From: Paracoccus hibiscisoli
Lineage (GTDB): Bacteria; Pseudomonadota; Alphaproteobacteria; Rhodobacterales; Rhodobacteraceae
Direction: 5' to 3'
DNA length: 64,000 nt
NCBI RefSeq assembly: GCF_005048265.1
Contig: NZ_SUNH01000001.1
Coordinates: forward strand, 1-64,000
Within the stretch, counting starts at the first letter, position 1; each line of letters begins with the position of its first letter. Made by a program: the position numbers and the translations under genes. Below, piece after piece: positions 9,866-18,689 of the stretch. The notes below the pieces were generated by a model. That model was not told where the DNA came from. It searched no databases and saw nothing but the letters and a program-made list of their open reading frames with translations.

Positions 9866-10441
9866 ATGACCGACCACGCCATCTTTCACCGCCCCCTGGG
9901 TGCCACCCCGCCCGCCGGTTACGATCAGGCGATCTTTGGCATGGGCTGCTATTGGGGGGTCGAACGCCTGTTCTGGAAGCAGAGCGGCATCTGGCTGACC
10001 GAGGTCGGCTTTGCCGGCGGCGATGTCCAGAACCCGACCTATGACCAGGTCAAGCGTGGCGATACCGGCCATGCCGAGGTGGTGCGGGTGATCTATGACA
10101 GCTCTCTGGTCAGCTATGACCACCTGCTGCAGCTGTTCTGGGAAAACCACGACCCGACGCAGGGCGACCGGCAGGGCAACGACGTGGGCAACCAGTATCG
10201 CAGCCTGATCATGACCTTCACCGACCTGCAGGAAGCCGCGGCCGAGGCGTCCAAGATCGACTATGACAACCGCCTGGCCGTTCAGGGTCTGGACAAGATC
10301 ACCACCCAGATCGTCCCTGCGGGCCCGTTCTGGCTCGCGCATGAGGCACATCAGCAATATCTGGAAAAGAACCCCGACGGTTATTGCGGGCTGAAGGGCA
10401 CCGGCGTACAGGCCAGCATTCCCAACCCGGACCCGATCTGA
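9866..10441 (+). CDS. msrA: Peptide-methionine (S)-S-oxide reductase
   Basis: Repairs methionine sulfoxide (S epimer) in proteins, using thioredoxin. 191 aa. The catalytic motif is GMGCYWGVE with Cys28; most family members have GCFWG, so Phe is replaced by Tyr. Also present are EVGFAGG, NPTYDQVKRGDTGHAEVV and the FWENHDPTQGDRQGND segment. GAGG lies upstream of the ATG. The stop codon shares one base with the prmA start (TGATG), so the two genes are likely one transcript. Confidence 0.95.
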   Translation: MTDHAIFHRPLGATPPAGYDQAIFGMGCYWGVERLFWKQSGIWLTEVGFAGGDVQNPTYDQVKRGDTGHAEVVRVIYDSSLVSYDHLLQLFWENHDPTQGDRQGNDVGNQYRSLIMTFTDLQEAAAEASKIDYDNRLAVQGLDKITTQIVPAGPFWLAHEAHQQYLEKNPDGYCGLKGTGVQASIPNPDPI

Positions 10442-11310
10442 TGCCCACATACACCGCGCTGACCCATCTGAAAGGCCGCGAGGCTGCCGAGGCCCTGGCC
10501 GAAGCCTGCGAGGATCTGACCCCCGAACCCGTCGGCACCGGCATTTTTGAGATCGAGGATGGCAGCGAGCGGTGGGAGGTCGGCGCCTATTTCACCGAGG
10601 CCCCCGACGAGATCACGCTGGCGATCCTGGCTGCCGCCTATGGCGCGAACCCCTTTGCCATCTCGGAGCTGCCCGAGGTGGATTGGGTGGCCCATGTCAA
10701 ACGAGAGCTGACCCCCGTGCGCGCGGGCCGGTTCTATGTGCATGGCAGCCACGATGCCGACGATATCCCCGAGGGCGTCGAGGCGCTGTGGATCGAGGCC
10801 GCGATGGCCTTTGGCACCGGCCATCACAACACCACCAAGGGCTGTCTGGAGGCGCTGGACCGCCTGGCGACCGACGGGTTTCAGGCGACCCGCATCGCTG
10901 ATATCGGCTGCGGCACGGCGGTGCTGGCGATGGCTGCGGCGCGGCTGTGGCCGGTCACCGTGCTGGCCAGCGACATCGACCCGGTCGCGGTCGATACCGC
11001 CGCCGCCAACGTCATCGCCAACGGGCTGGACGGCCGGGTGGAATGCCTGGAGGCTGCGGGCTTTGACCACCCGATGCTGGAGGGGGCGGCGCCCTATGAT
11101 CTGGTGCTGGCCAATATCCTCAAGCAGCCGCTGATCGACCTGGCGCCCGACATGGCCCGCCACGTGGCGCCCGCCGGGCGGATCATCATGTCGGGCATCC
11201 TGACCACGCAGGCCGACGAGGTCGTGGCAGCCTATCGCAAGGCGGGCTTTGCGCCCGGCCGGCGCGACGACATGGGCGACTGGACCACGCTGGTCATGAC
11301 CCACGGCTGA
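10441..11310 (+). CDS. prmA: Ribosomal protein L11 methyltransferase
   Basis: SAM-dependent methyltransferase that trimethylates ribosomal protein L11. 289 aa. The N-terminal substrate-recognition region (about 1-100) is followed by the methyltransferase domain: MAFGTGHHNTTKGCLEAL, the SAM-binding motif IADIGCGTAVLAMAAA, SDIDPVAV, and LANILKQPLIDLAP. The start at 10441 is the ATG overlapping the msrA stop. A hairpin terminator follows 35 bases after the stop. Confidence 0.95.
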   Translation: MPTYTALTHLKGREAAEALAEACEDLTPEPVGTGIFEIEDGSERWEVGAYFTEAPDEITLAILAAAYGANPFAISELPEVDWVAHVKRELTPVRAGRFYVHGSHDADDIPEGVEALWIEAAMAFGTGHHNTTKGCLEALDRLATDGFQATRIADIGCGTAVLAMAAARLWPVTVLASDIDPVAVDTAAANVIANGLDGRVECLEAAGFDHPMLEGAAPYDLVLANILKQPLIDLAPDMARHVAPAGRIIMSGILTTQADEVVAAYRKAGFAPGRRDDMGDWTTLVMTHG

Positions 11311-11345
11311 TCCCGCCCGCCGGACATCGACAAGCCGGACATGGA

Positions 11346-11376
11346 AAACCCCCGCAAGCGCAAGCTTCGGGGGTTT
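11346..11376. terminator. Bidirectional terminator between prmA and the DUF1127 gene
   Basis: AAACCCCCG pairs with CGGGGGTTT. An inner AAGC/GCTT stem is closed by a GCAA (GNRA) tetraloop, with one bulged C at 11355. A-tract and T-tract flank both sides, so it can serve both converging genes. Confidence 0.88.
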
Positions 11377-11398
11377 GATCGTCATGGGGTGCGGGCTG

Positions 11399-11593
11399 TC
11401 AGACGCCGCGCGCAATCCGCTCGATGTCGCCGCGGCACAGACCGATATCGTCCAGCTCGCGATCCGACAGACGGCTCAGTTCGCGGCGCGTCACGCGGGT
11501 TTCCCGCCAGGACGCCACCAGCGACACGATATGCGCGACGACGTTGCCCACGCCTCCGACAGCCACGCTGCGGTTCGTTTCGATCGTCGACAT
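11399..11593 (-). CDS. DUF1127 small basic protein
   Basis: 64-aa protein. The C-terminal half, WRETRVTRRELSRLSDRELDDIGL followed by DIERIA, is the DUF1127 (YjiS-like) signature, a short Arg-rich helix pair. In Rhodobacter a member of this family acts as an RNA-binding regulator linked to stress; whether this one does is inference. The start at 11593 has AGGTGA upstream. A 7-bp hairpin (TGCCCGA/TCGGGCA, 11614-11630) lies just ahead of the ribosome-binding site in the leader. The gene follows rsmE on the same strand but is separated from it by a terminator, so it probably has its own promoter in 11631-11735. Confidence 0.88.
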   Translation of the reverse strand: MSTIETNRSVAVGGVGNVVAHIVSLVASWRETRVTRRELSRLSDRELDDIGLCRGDIERIARGV

Positions 11594-11735
11594 CAGTTCA
11601 CCTGTTTTCATTTTGCCCGACCTTCGGGCAGATTTCCGATGAACAGGAGATAGTTTGGGCAGCCCACAAAGAGTAGCCGTGAAACCGGCAACCCCGCCAT
11701 GCGATTTCTGCAACAGCGGGGGCCGATTCTGTCGC

Positions 11736-11754
11736 AAAAAGGCCACGAATGGCC
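11736..11754 (-). terminator. Terminator after rsmE
   Basis: On the minus strand GGCCA, a TTCG tetraloop, TGGCC and then TTTTT. It lies about 30 bases after the rsmE stop and isolates rsmE from the DUF1127 gene. Confidence 0.8.
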
Positions 11755-11784
11755 GCTTGCGTTGATTCGCTAAAGAAACCGTGG

Positions 11785-12504
11785 TTAACGCCAATCGCCC
11801 AAGGCCGCCTGCCACAGCGCCAGCGCCGCGACCGCCGCCGTATCGGCGCGCAGGATGCGCGGACCCAGACTGACCGGCGTCACGAAAGGCAGGCGCGACA
11901 GACGCGCCCGTTCCCCGGCCGAGAACCCGCCCTCGGGGCCGATCAGGATCGCCCAGGGACCGGGGGGCAGCCCGGCCAGCGTCTGCGCCGGGCCCGCGCG
12001 CGATTCGTCGGCCCACAGGATGCGCCGCGCGGGGTCCCACCCGTCCAGCAGGCGCGACAGGGGTGCCAGATCGGCCACCGGGGGCACGAAGGTGCCGCCA
12101 CATTGCTCGGCGGCCTCGATCGCGTGCGCCTGCAGGCGATCCTGGCGGATGCGGTCGGAATTGGTGTGGTCGGTCTGCACCGGCAGGATGCGGGCCGCGC
12201 CCATCTCGGCGGCCTTTTCAACGATGAAATCGGTGCGCGCCTTCTTGATGGGCGCAAAGATCAGCCACAGGTCGGGCGGGTCCTGCTGGGGCGCGGTCTG
12301 GGCCAGCACGATCAGGCTGCCGCCGCGTTTGCCGGCCTCCTGCAGGCTGGCCTGCCATTCCCCGTCGCGCCCGTTGAAGACGGCCACCGCATCGCCCTGC
12401 CGCAGGCGCATGACGCCCGAGAGATAATGCGACTGGCCCGCGTCCAAGGGGACGGCTTGTCCTGCAACCAGCGGGTGATCTATGAACAGTCTGATCTTAG
12501 CCAT
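11785..12504 (-). CDS. rsmE: 16S rRNA (uracil-1498-N3)-methyltransferase
   Basis: Methylates U1498 in helix 44 of 16S rRNA. 239 aa, a SPOUT-class methyltransferase. The N-terminal PUA-like part has HYLSGVMRLRQGD. The C-terminal SPOUT knot carries the SAM-binding segments WAILIGPEGGFS and LGPRILRADTAAVAAL, typical of RsmE. It is divergent from ubiA with only 15 bases between the two start codons, so promoter elements must lie inside the coding regions. Confidence 0.94.
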   Translation of the reverse strand: MAKIRLFIDHPLVAGQAVPLDAGQSHYLSGVMRLRQGDAVAVFNGRDGEWQASLQEAGKRGGSLIVLAQTAPQQDPPDLWLIFAPIKKARTDFIVEKAAEMGAARILPVQTDHTNSDRIRQDRLQAHAIEAAEQCGGTFVPPVADLAPLSRLLDGWDPARRILWADESRAGPAQTLAGLPPGPWAILIGPEGGFSAGERARLSRLPFVTPVSLGPRILRADTAAVAALALWQAALGDWR

Positions 12505-12519
12505 GATGGGCGCGACGCT

Positions 12520-13458
12520 ATGCAAAGCCAGACCGAAAGGCCAGATGCCGTCTTTGACGCGCCGCCCGACAATTGGGTGGACCGCTTTGCGCCGCCTGCC
12601 TCCCGCCCCTGGCTGCGCCTGAGCCGGGCTGACCGGCCCATCGGGACATGGCTGCTGCTGATCCCCTGCTGGTGGGGGATCGGGCTGGCGATGATGGCGG
12701 ACGGGCCGCGGCTGTTCGATCTGTGGATCGCGCTGGCCTGCGCTATCGGCGCCTTTGTCATGCGCGGCGCGGGCTGCACCTGGAACGACATCACCGACCG
12801 CGACATCGACGCGCAGGTCGCGCGCACCCGGTCGCGGCCGCTGCCCTCGGGGCAGGTCAGCCTGCGGGGGGCGTATTTCTGGCTGCTGGCGCAGGGGTTG
12901 GTGGGGCTGGTGATCCTGGTGACCCTGGGGCGGGCGGCGGTGTGGATGGGGGTGGCGTCGCTGGCGCTGGTCGCGATCTATCCCTTTGCGAAACGCTTTA
13001 CCTGGTGGCCGCAGCTGTTTCTGGGCTTTGCCTTCAACTGGGGGGTGATGCTGGCCTATGCCGCGCATATGGGGCGTGTCGATCCGGCGCCGGTGGTGGC
13101 CTGGCTGGGCGCCATCGCCTGGACGATCTTTTACGACACGATCTATGCCCATCAGGATGCCGATGACGACGCGCTGATCGGGGTGAAATCCACGGCCCGG
13201 CTGTTCGGCGACCGCAGCCCGGCGATCCTGGCGGGCTTTGCGCTGGTCTCGGTGGCCGTGCTGGCGGTGGCGGTGGCGCTGACGGGTCGCAATCTGTTGA
13301 TGGCCTGGGCGGGGGTTCTGGCCTTTGGCCTGCATCTGTTGTGGCAGCTGCGGAATTTCCAGCCCGATCAGGGGGATGTCTGCCTGCGCCTGTTCCGGTC
13401 GAACCGCGATGCGGGGCTGATCCTTGCGCTGTTTCTTGCTGTCGCGGGGCTGGCATGA
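12520..13458 (+). CDS. ubiA: 4-hydroxybenzoate polyprenyltransferase
   Basis: Integral membrane prenyltransferase of ubiquinone biosynthesis; it joins 4-hydroxybenzoate to polyprenyl diphosphate. 312 aa with about eight hydrophobic helices. Two Asp-rich Mg-diphosphate motifs are clear: NDITDRDIDAQVARTRSRP in the first half and DTIYAHQDADDDALIGVKST in the second. The frame is open far upstream, but the start at 12520 (MQSQTERPD) avoids overlap with the divergent rsmE. The neighbouring COQ9 gene elsewhere in the window belongs to the same pathway. Confidence 0.94.
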   Translation: MQSQTERPDAVFDAPPDNWVDRFAPPASRPWLRLSRADRPIGTWLLLIPCWWGIGLAMMADGPRLFDLWIALACAIGAFVMRGAGCTWNDITDRDIDAQVARTRSRPLPSGQVSLRGAYFWLLAQGLVGLVILVTLGRAAVWMGVASLALVAIYPFAKRFTWWPQLFLGFAFNWGVMLAYAAHMGRVDPAPVVAWLGAIAWTIFYDTIYAHQDADDDALIGVKSTARLFGDRSPAILAGFALVSVAVLAVAVALTGRNLLMAWAGVLAFGLHLLWQLRNFQPDQGDVCLRLFRSNRDAGLILALFLAVAGLA

Positions 13459-13519
13459 TTGCACCGCAGCGACCCCCTCGCTAGACGTGACCCGCTTGCA
13501 ACAGCACAAGGTTTCCCGC

Positions 13520-15685
13520 ATGGCCCGACCGCGCCGCCTTTCGACCTCATTGGCCACCGTCCTTGTCCTGGCCGGGGCGGGCGGATTGTCCTGGATGGGC
13601 GCCGAGGCTGCCGCCACCTATATCGAGACGCGATCGGCGGGTGCGGTCGCGGCGGCGCTGCAATCGGGCGGGCATGACTGGGCGCAGGTGCAGACCGACG
13701 GACTGCGCGTCACCCTGACCGGCACCGCCCCCTCCGAGGTCGAGCGGTTCCGCGCCTTGGGTCAGGCCGGCACGGCGGTCGATGCCAGCCGCCTGCAGGA
13801 CGCGATGACCGTCGCCTCGATCGAGGCGATGACACCCCCCGACTTCAAGGTCGAGATCCTGCGCAGCGATGAGGGGCTGTCCCTGATCGGGCTGGTGCCC
13901 GCCGCGACCGACCGTGACGCGATGCTGCGCGATCTGCGCCCGGCGGGGAATGCGGTGTCCGATCTGCTGGAACAGGCCGACCACCCCGTCCCCGACGGCT
14001 GGCCCGAGGCGCTGCGCCTTGGGCTGCAGGCGGCGGGCATGACCGAACAGGCCAAGATCTCGGTGGCGCCGGGCCAGGTCACCGTCGCGGCGCTGGCCGC
14101 CGACCGTGACGACCAGATCCGACTGGAGACCGCGCTGCGCCGCGCGGCCCCGCCGCAGGTGACGCTGGATCTGCAGATCACCGCGCCGCGCCCGGTCATC
14201 GCGCCCTTTACGCTGCGGTTTGTCATCGACCAGACCGGCCCGCATTTCGATGCCTGCGTGGCCACCGACGACGATGACCGCGCCCGCATCACCGCCGCCG
14301 CCCAAGCGGCGGGCATGGCCGCCGTGCCGTCCTGCACCCTGGGCCTGGGCGCGCCGTCCGAGGATTGGGCCGATGCGGCCACCGCGGCCATCGCGGCGGT
14401 CGCCCAGTTGGGCCAGGGCCAGGTCACCCTGTCGGACGAGGATGTCACGCTGAACGCCCCGGCTGCGGTTCCGCGCGCCCTGTTCGACCAGGTGACCGGC
14501 CAGCTGGAGCGCGCCCTGCCCGCGACCTATCATCTGCAGGCCCAGCTGGAGCAGGCCGAGGTCGTCCAGACCGCCCCCATCGAGTTCCAGGCCACCCTGC
14601 CCCCCTCGGGCAGCCTGTCGATGCGGGGCCGCATCGCGGATGCGCAGATGCGCCAGGCGGTCGACAGCTTTGCCCGGTCGCGCTTCACCGTCGCGCAAAG
14701 CGGGCTGCGCACCGACCCGGCCGTGCCCTCAGGCTGGACCGTCCGCGTGATCGCCGGGCTGGAAGCGATGGGCACGCTGCAGGCGGGCGAGGTTCGCGTG
14801 ACGCCCGACCTGATCGACCTGCGCGGCGTCTCTGGCGACCCGCAGGCCAGCGACCGCGCGGCGGCCCTGCTATCCGAGCGGCTTGGCACCGGCGCGCGCT
14901 ATCAGTTGACGATCAGCTATGACCGCCGCCTTGACCAGGCGTTGGGCCTGCCCAGTGGCGAGGAATGCGTCGCCCGGCTGAACATCATCATGTCCGAGAG
15001 CGAGATCGGGTTCGAGCCCAACCGGTCGTCCATTGCGGGCAACCCGGAACAGACGATGGACCGCTTTGTGCGCGCCATGGCCGATTGCAGCGATTTCCAG
15101 ATCGAGGCCGGCGGACATACCGATTCGCAGGGCTCGGAGGCGTTCAATGCCGAACTGTCACGCTCGCGCGCGCAGGCCATCGTGTCGGCCATGGCCGAGG
15201 CCGGGATCAGGGTCGCGAACATGACCGCCCGCGGCTATGGCGAAAGCCGCCCCGTCGCCACCAACCAGACCGAGGAAGGCCGCGAGATCAACCGCCGGAT
15301 CGAGTTCCGCCTGCTGTCCCCGCATCCGCTGGACGCGACCGGCCTGCCCGCCCCCGTCACCGTGTCGGGCATCACCGGAGAGACCACTGAGCCCGATCCG
15401 GCCCCCGAACCCGCACAGGGCCCGCAGCTGCCGCCGATGCAGGGGCCGGACCTGCCCGCCTCGACCGCGCAGATGCAGGGACCGCAGCTGCCGCACAGCC
15501 GCGACGCATCCGGCATGGTGCCGATGACCGTGGGCGTCGCCGAAGAGTTCCAGACGCTGGACGAACGCGAGGAAAACCTTAGGGTACCCGTGCTGACGCC
15601 CGATGATGACACCCCCCGTCCCGGTCCCCGCCCCGACAGCGTCGCGGCCCGGTCCGGTGGCCAAGACGAAGCGACAGACGAATGA
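13520..15685 (+). CDS. OmpA-family peptidoglycan-binding protein with long periplasmic N-terminus
   Basis: 721-aa envelope protein. One N-terminal hydrophobic anchor or signal (LATVLVLAGAGGLSWMGA) is followed by about 450 residues of repeated BON-like alpha/beta units (e.g. LRVTLTGTAPSEVERFRAL, DFKVEILRSDEGLSLIGLVP). An OmpA C-terminal domain at about 485-600 has HTDSQGSEAFNAELSRSRA, with the Asp and Arg that hold diaminopimelate. A Pro-rich tail follows, with GPQLPPMQGPDLP-type repeats. AAGG precedes the ATG. Its stop overlaps the next gene. It likely links the inner membrane or periplasm to the cell wall. Confidence 0.86.
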   Translation: MARPRRLSTSLATVLVLAGAGGLSWMGAEAAATYIETRSAGAVAAALQSGGHDWAQVQTDGLRVTLTGTAPSEVERFRALGQAGTAVDASRLQDAMTVASIEAMTPPDFKVEILRSDEGLSLIGLVPAATDRDAMLRDLRPAGNAVSDLLEQADHPVPDGWPEALRLGLQAAGMTEQAKISVAPGQVTVAALAADRDDQIRLETALRRAAPPQVTLDLQITAPRPVIAPFTLRFVIDQTGPHFDACVATDDDDRARITAAAQAAGMAAVPSCTLGLGAPSEDWADAATAAIAAVAQLGQGQVTLSDEDVTLNAPAAVPRALFDQVTGQLERALPATYHLQAQLEQAEVVQTAPIEFQATLPPSGSLSMRGRIADAQMRQAVDSFARSRFTVAQSGLRTDPAVPSGWTVRVIAGLEAMGTLQAGEVRVTPDLIDLRGVSGDPQASDRAAALLSERLGTGARYQLTISYDRRLDQALGLPSGEECVARLNIIMSESEIGFEPNRSSIAGNPEQTMDRFVRAMADCSDFQIEAGGHTDSQGSEAFNAELSRSRAQAIVSAMAEAGIRVANMTARGYGESRPVATNQTEEGREINRRIEFRLLSPHPLDATGLPAPVTVSGITGETTEPDPAPEPAQGPQLPPMQGPDLPASTAQMQGPQLPHSRDASGMVPMTVGVAEEFQTLDEREENLRVPVLTPDDDTPRPGPRPDSVAARSGGQDEATDE

Positions 15686-16011
15686 GCAGATCAGAATTCA
15701 TCGCCGTGACCGCCCTGATCCTGTTCGGGGCCTTTGTCCTGGGCTGGATCGCCAGTTGGCTGGTGCATCGCGTGGCCCGTCCGGCGCGCGCCGACATGTC
15801 CGAGCTGGACCGCATGGCCCAGCAGCTGCACGAGGCCGAGGATCAGCGCGACGCCGCCAACGCCGCCCTGCAGGAGCGTGAGGCCGCGCTGACCGCGCGT
15901 CTGGCGGGCACCCAGGCCGAGCTGCGCGCGGCGATGGACGGGCTGCGCGACAGCCGCAGCGAGGTCGAGGAATTGCGCGATTACATCGAACAGGCGCTGG
16001 CGCGCCGCTGA
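15682..16011 (+). CDS. Small membrane-anchored coiled-coil protein
   Basis: 109 aa, not assigned to a named family. One transmembrane helix (about residues 8-27, TALILFGAFVLGWIASWLV) is followed by a highly charged, Ala/Glu/Arg-rich helix predicted as a coiled coil (about 40-105). It starts inside the stop of the OmpA-family gene (ATGA, 15682-15685), so the two are probably made together and may act together at the envelope. Its last codons and stop lie in a 9-bp inverted repeat. Confidence 0.75.
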   Translation: MSRSEFIAVTALILFGAFVLGWIASWLVHRVARPARADMSELDRMAQQLHEAEDQRDAANAALQEREAALTARLAGTQAELRAAMDGLRDSRSEVEELRDYIEQALARR

Positions 16012-16020
16012 CGCGCCAGC
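15996..16020. terminator. Possible terminator hairpin across a stop codon
   Basis: GCTGGCGCG pairs perfectly with CGCGCCAGC around a 7-base loop that contains the TGA of the coiled-coil gene. It sits between converging genes but lacks a T-run on either side. Confidence 0.45.
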
Positions 16021-16029
16021 AGGTGGGGA

Positions 16030-17211
16030 TCAGATCCCTGCGTCGATGATCGCGCGGGCCAGCACCGGCACGGTGTCGCGGTTCAGGCCCGCGATGTTCA
16101 GCCGCGAATCGCCCACCATATAGATGGCCGCATCGGTCTTGAGGCGCTGCACCTGTTCCGCCGTGGCGCCAAGGCGCGAGAACATGCCGCGATGGTTGCG
16201 GATGAAATCGAACCGGTCGCTGCCCGACAGATCGCGCAGCTCTGCCGCCAGCTGATCGCGCAGGCCCAGCATGGTGTTGCGGACCTCCTCCAGCTCGGCT
16301 GCCCAATCGGCACGCAAGGCGTCGTCGGTCAGGATGGTGCTGACGATGCGCGCGCCATGATCCGGCGGGAAGGAAAAGTTCTGGCGGTTCAGGAAGGCCA
16401 TCGACCCCTGCGCCAGATCGCGCGCCTTGGTGTTGTCGGCCAGCGCGATCAGGATGCCCGTGCGTTCCCGATAGATGCCGAAGTTCTTGGAGCATGACGC
16501 CGCGATCAGCACCTCGGGCAGGCTGCGGGCGACCAGGCGGGTGGCCTCGGCATCCGCGTCCAGACCGTCGCCAAAGCCCTGATAGGCCAGGTCGATCAGC
16601 GGCACCGCACCCGATTTCTCCAGGATCGCCACGACCTCGGACCATTGATCCAGGGTCAGGTTGGCGCCGGTCGGGTTGTGGCAGCAGCCGTGCAGCAGCA
16701 CGATGTCACCCTTGCCTGCCTGCGCGATGTCGGCCTTCATGCCCTCGAAATCGACGCCGCGGGTTTCGGCGTCAAAGTAACGGTATTCGGTATAGGGCAG
16801 GCCCATGAAGGCCATGATCGACAAATGGTTTGGCCAGGTCGGGTTCGAGACGAACACCCGCACGCCCGGATTGGCCAGCCGCGCCAGCTCCAGCGCCTGA
16901 CGGATCGCGCCCGTGCCACCGACCGACGCGACCGAGGCCAGACGGTCGGCAGGCAGTTCGCCCAGCACCATCGTGGCCAGCGCGTTGCGATAATCGGCCT
17001 CGCCCGCCAGCCCGGTATAGGCCTTGGTGGTCTGGGTCTCCCAGATGCGCTGTTCGGCGGCCTTGACCGCGCGCATGACCGGAGTGACGCCCTGCGGGTC
17101 CTTGTAGACGCCCACGCCCAGGTCGATCTTGCCCTGTCGGGTATCGGCCTTGAACTCCTCGATCAGCATCAGGATCTTGTCGGGGCTTTGGGCTTTCAGG
17201 TCGGTCAGCAT
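16030..17211 (-). CDS. tyrB: Aspartate/aromatic amino acid aminotransferase
   Basis: PLP-dependent class I aminotransferase of the AspC/TyrB (Ib) type, 393 aa. It exchanges amino groups between aromatic or acidic amino acids and 2-oxoglutarate. Features seen: IDLGVGVYKDPQG, NPTWPNH, HGCCHNPTGANL, DLAYQGFGDGL, and the PLP-lysine motif ASCSKNFGIYRERTG (Lys near residue 241), then RNHRGMFS. The first ATG of the family-like start is at 17211 and overlaps the last base of the sseA stop, so it is co-transcribed with sseA. Substrate choice between aspartate and aromatic amino acids cannot be settled by eye. Confidence 0.88.
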   Translation of the reverse strand: MLTDLKAQSPDKILMLIEEFKADTRQGKIDLGVGVYKDPQGVTPVMRAVKAAEQRIWETQTTKAYTGLAGEADYRNALATMVLGELPADRLASVASVGGTGAIRQALELARLANPGVRVFVSNPTWPNHLSIMAFMGLPYTEYRYFDAETRGVDFEGMKADIAQAGKGDIVLLHGCCHNPTGANLTLDQWSEVVAILEKSGAVPLIDLAYQGFGDGLDADAEATRLVARSLPEVLIAASCSKNFGIYRERTGILIALADNTKARDLAQGSMAFLNRQNFSFPPDHGARIVSTILTDDALRADWAAELEEVRNTMLGLRDQLAAELRDLSGSDRFDFIRNHRGMFSRLGATAEQVQRLKTDAAIYMVGDSRLNIAGLNRDTVPVLARAIIDAGI

Positions 17212-18062
17212 CAGGCGTCTCCGGTTGCGATGTTCAGGTCGGCAAAGCTGCCCCATTCGGTCCAGCTGCCGTCGTAAAGCGAATGGTCGCGGTGGCCCGC
17301 GCGCTCCAGCGCAAAGGACAGCGCCGCCGCCGTCACGCCGCTGCCGCAGGTGGTAATGACCGGGCGCGCAAGGTCGATGCCCGCATCCGTGAAGGCCGCG
17401 CGGATCGCATCCGGCGCGATCATCGTGCCGTCGGCGTTGAACAGCCGACCGAATGGCAGGTTGCGCGACCCCGGAATATGGCCTGCGCGCAGGCCCGCGC
17501 GGGGTTCGGGCTGATCGCCGCGGAACCGTTCCGGGCTGCGCGCGTCCACGATCTGCGGATCGCCCAGCTTGCTGGCGGCAGCCACCTGCGTGACGTCGCG
17601 CACCAGGCCCGCCTGGCGCTGGACGGTGATGTGGCGGTCGCGCATGACGGGGGGCATGTCCTCAGTCGGGCGGCCTTCGGCCAGCCATTTGGCAAAGCCG
17701 CCGTCCAGAACGGCCACGTCGGTCTTGCCCATCAGGCGGAAGGTCCACCACACGCGAAACGCGCTGCGCACGTCGGAATTGTCATAGATGACCACCTGAT
17801 GCCCGTCGCCCACGCCCATCGCGCGCAGGCGGCTGATGAACATCTCGGGCGGGGGGGCCATATGCGGCAGGGTCGAGCGTTTGTCGCTGATCGCGTCGAT
17901 GTCAAAGAACCGCGCGCCGGGAATGTGGCCTGCGTCATAGTCCGTACGCGCATCGCGACCCGATGCGGGCATGTGCCAGCTGGCGTCGATGATACGCAGA
18001 TCGGGGTCGGCCAGATGCGCCGCCAGCCAGTCGGTCGAGACCAGTGTCTTCGGATCGTCCAT
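17211..18062 (-). CDS. sseA: 3-mercaptopyruvate sulfurtransferase
   Basis: Tandem-rhodanese enzyme (283 aa) that moves sulfur from 3-mercaptopyruvate to a thiol or cyanide. The inactive N-terminal rhodanese domain has DASWHMP and DYDAGHIPGARFFDID. The C-terminal one has DARSPERFRG, AGHIPGSRNLPF and the active loop CGSGVTA with Cys239; the loop CG[ST]GVTA is typical of mercaptopyruvate rather than thiosulfate enzymes. Its stop overlaps the start of the aminotransferase gene. An aminotransferase could supply mercaptopyruvate from cysteine, which would explain the pairing. Confidence 0.92.
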   Translation of the reverse strand: MDDPKTLVSTDWLAAHLADPDLRIIDASWHMPASGRDARTDYDAGHIPGARFFDIDAISDKRSTLPHMAPPPEMFISRLRAMGVGDGHQVVIYDNSDVRSAFRVWWTFRLMGKTDVAVLDGGFAKWLAEGRPTEDMPPVMRDRHITVQRQAGLVRDVTQVAAASKLGDPQIVDARSPERFRGDQPEPRAGLRAGHIPGSRNLPFGRLFNADGTMIAPDAIRAAFTDAGIDLARPVITTCGSGVTAAALSFALERAGHRDHSLYDGSWTEWGSFADLNIATGDA

Positions 18063-18124
18063 GGCCCGCCCCCCTTGTTGCGCCGCGCCCCGATTTACAG
18101 GGGCGGAGGCGGGGCTGCAATGGC

Positions 18125-18598
18125 CTATCCCTGCTTCAGCAGGCGCGCCTTCTGGCGGTTCCAGTCGCGGGCGGCGCTGGTTTCGCGCTTGTCGTGGTTC
18201 TTCTTGCCCTTGGCGACGGCGATCTTCAGCTTCACGATGCCGCGGTGGTTGAAATACATCACCAGCGGAACCAGCGTCATCCCCTCGCGCGCGGTCGACT
18301 GCCACAGCCGGGCCAGTTCACGCGATTTCACCAGCAGCTTGCGGCGGCGGCGCTCCTCGTGGCCGAACACGCCTGCCCGCGACAGGGCCGCGATATAGCT
18401 GTTGATCAGCCACAGCTCTCCGCCCTCGACCGAGGCATAGCTTTCGGCAATGTTGGATTGGCCGACGCGCAGCGACTTGACCTCGGAGCCGGTCAGCATG
18501 ATGCCCACCTCAAGATCGCTCTCAATGGCATAGTCATACCGGGCCCGCCGGTTCTCGGCGATCACCTTGTAGTTCTTGCTGTCGTCATCCTTGGCCAT
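18125..18598 (-). CDS. smpB: SsrA-binding protein SmpB
   Basis: Binds tmRNA and brings it to stalled ribosomes for trans-translation. 157 aa, the usual size. Motifs seen: [43 protein letters not shown], and [21 protein letters not shown] at the basic C-terminus. It is upstream of sseA on the same strand with a 62-base gap. No tmRNA gene is seen in the window. Confidence 0.96.
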   Translation of the reverse strand: MAKDDDSKNYKVIAENRRARYDYAIESDLEVGIMLTGSEVKSLRVGQSNIAESYASVEGGELWLINSYIAALSRAGVFGHEERRRRKLLVKSRELARLWQSTAREGMTLVPLVMYFNHRGIVKLKIAVAKGKKNHDKRETSAARDWNRQKARLLKQG

Positions 18599-18689
18599 GG
18601 CTGGTCAGATAGGCGCGGCGGGGGCATCTGTAAAGGCATGCGTTGCGCGATGGCAGCGCCCTGGGCTAGGTCTGTCGCCAGGGGGGACC

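Noticed and set aside
12505..13617. N-terminal extension of rsmE across the ubiA region
   Set aside because: The frame is open, but ubiA is the real gene there and RsmE proteins begin at the MAKIRLF-type start.
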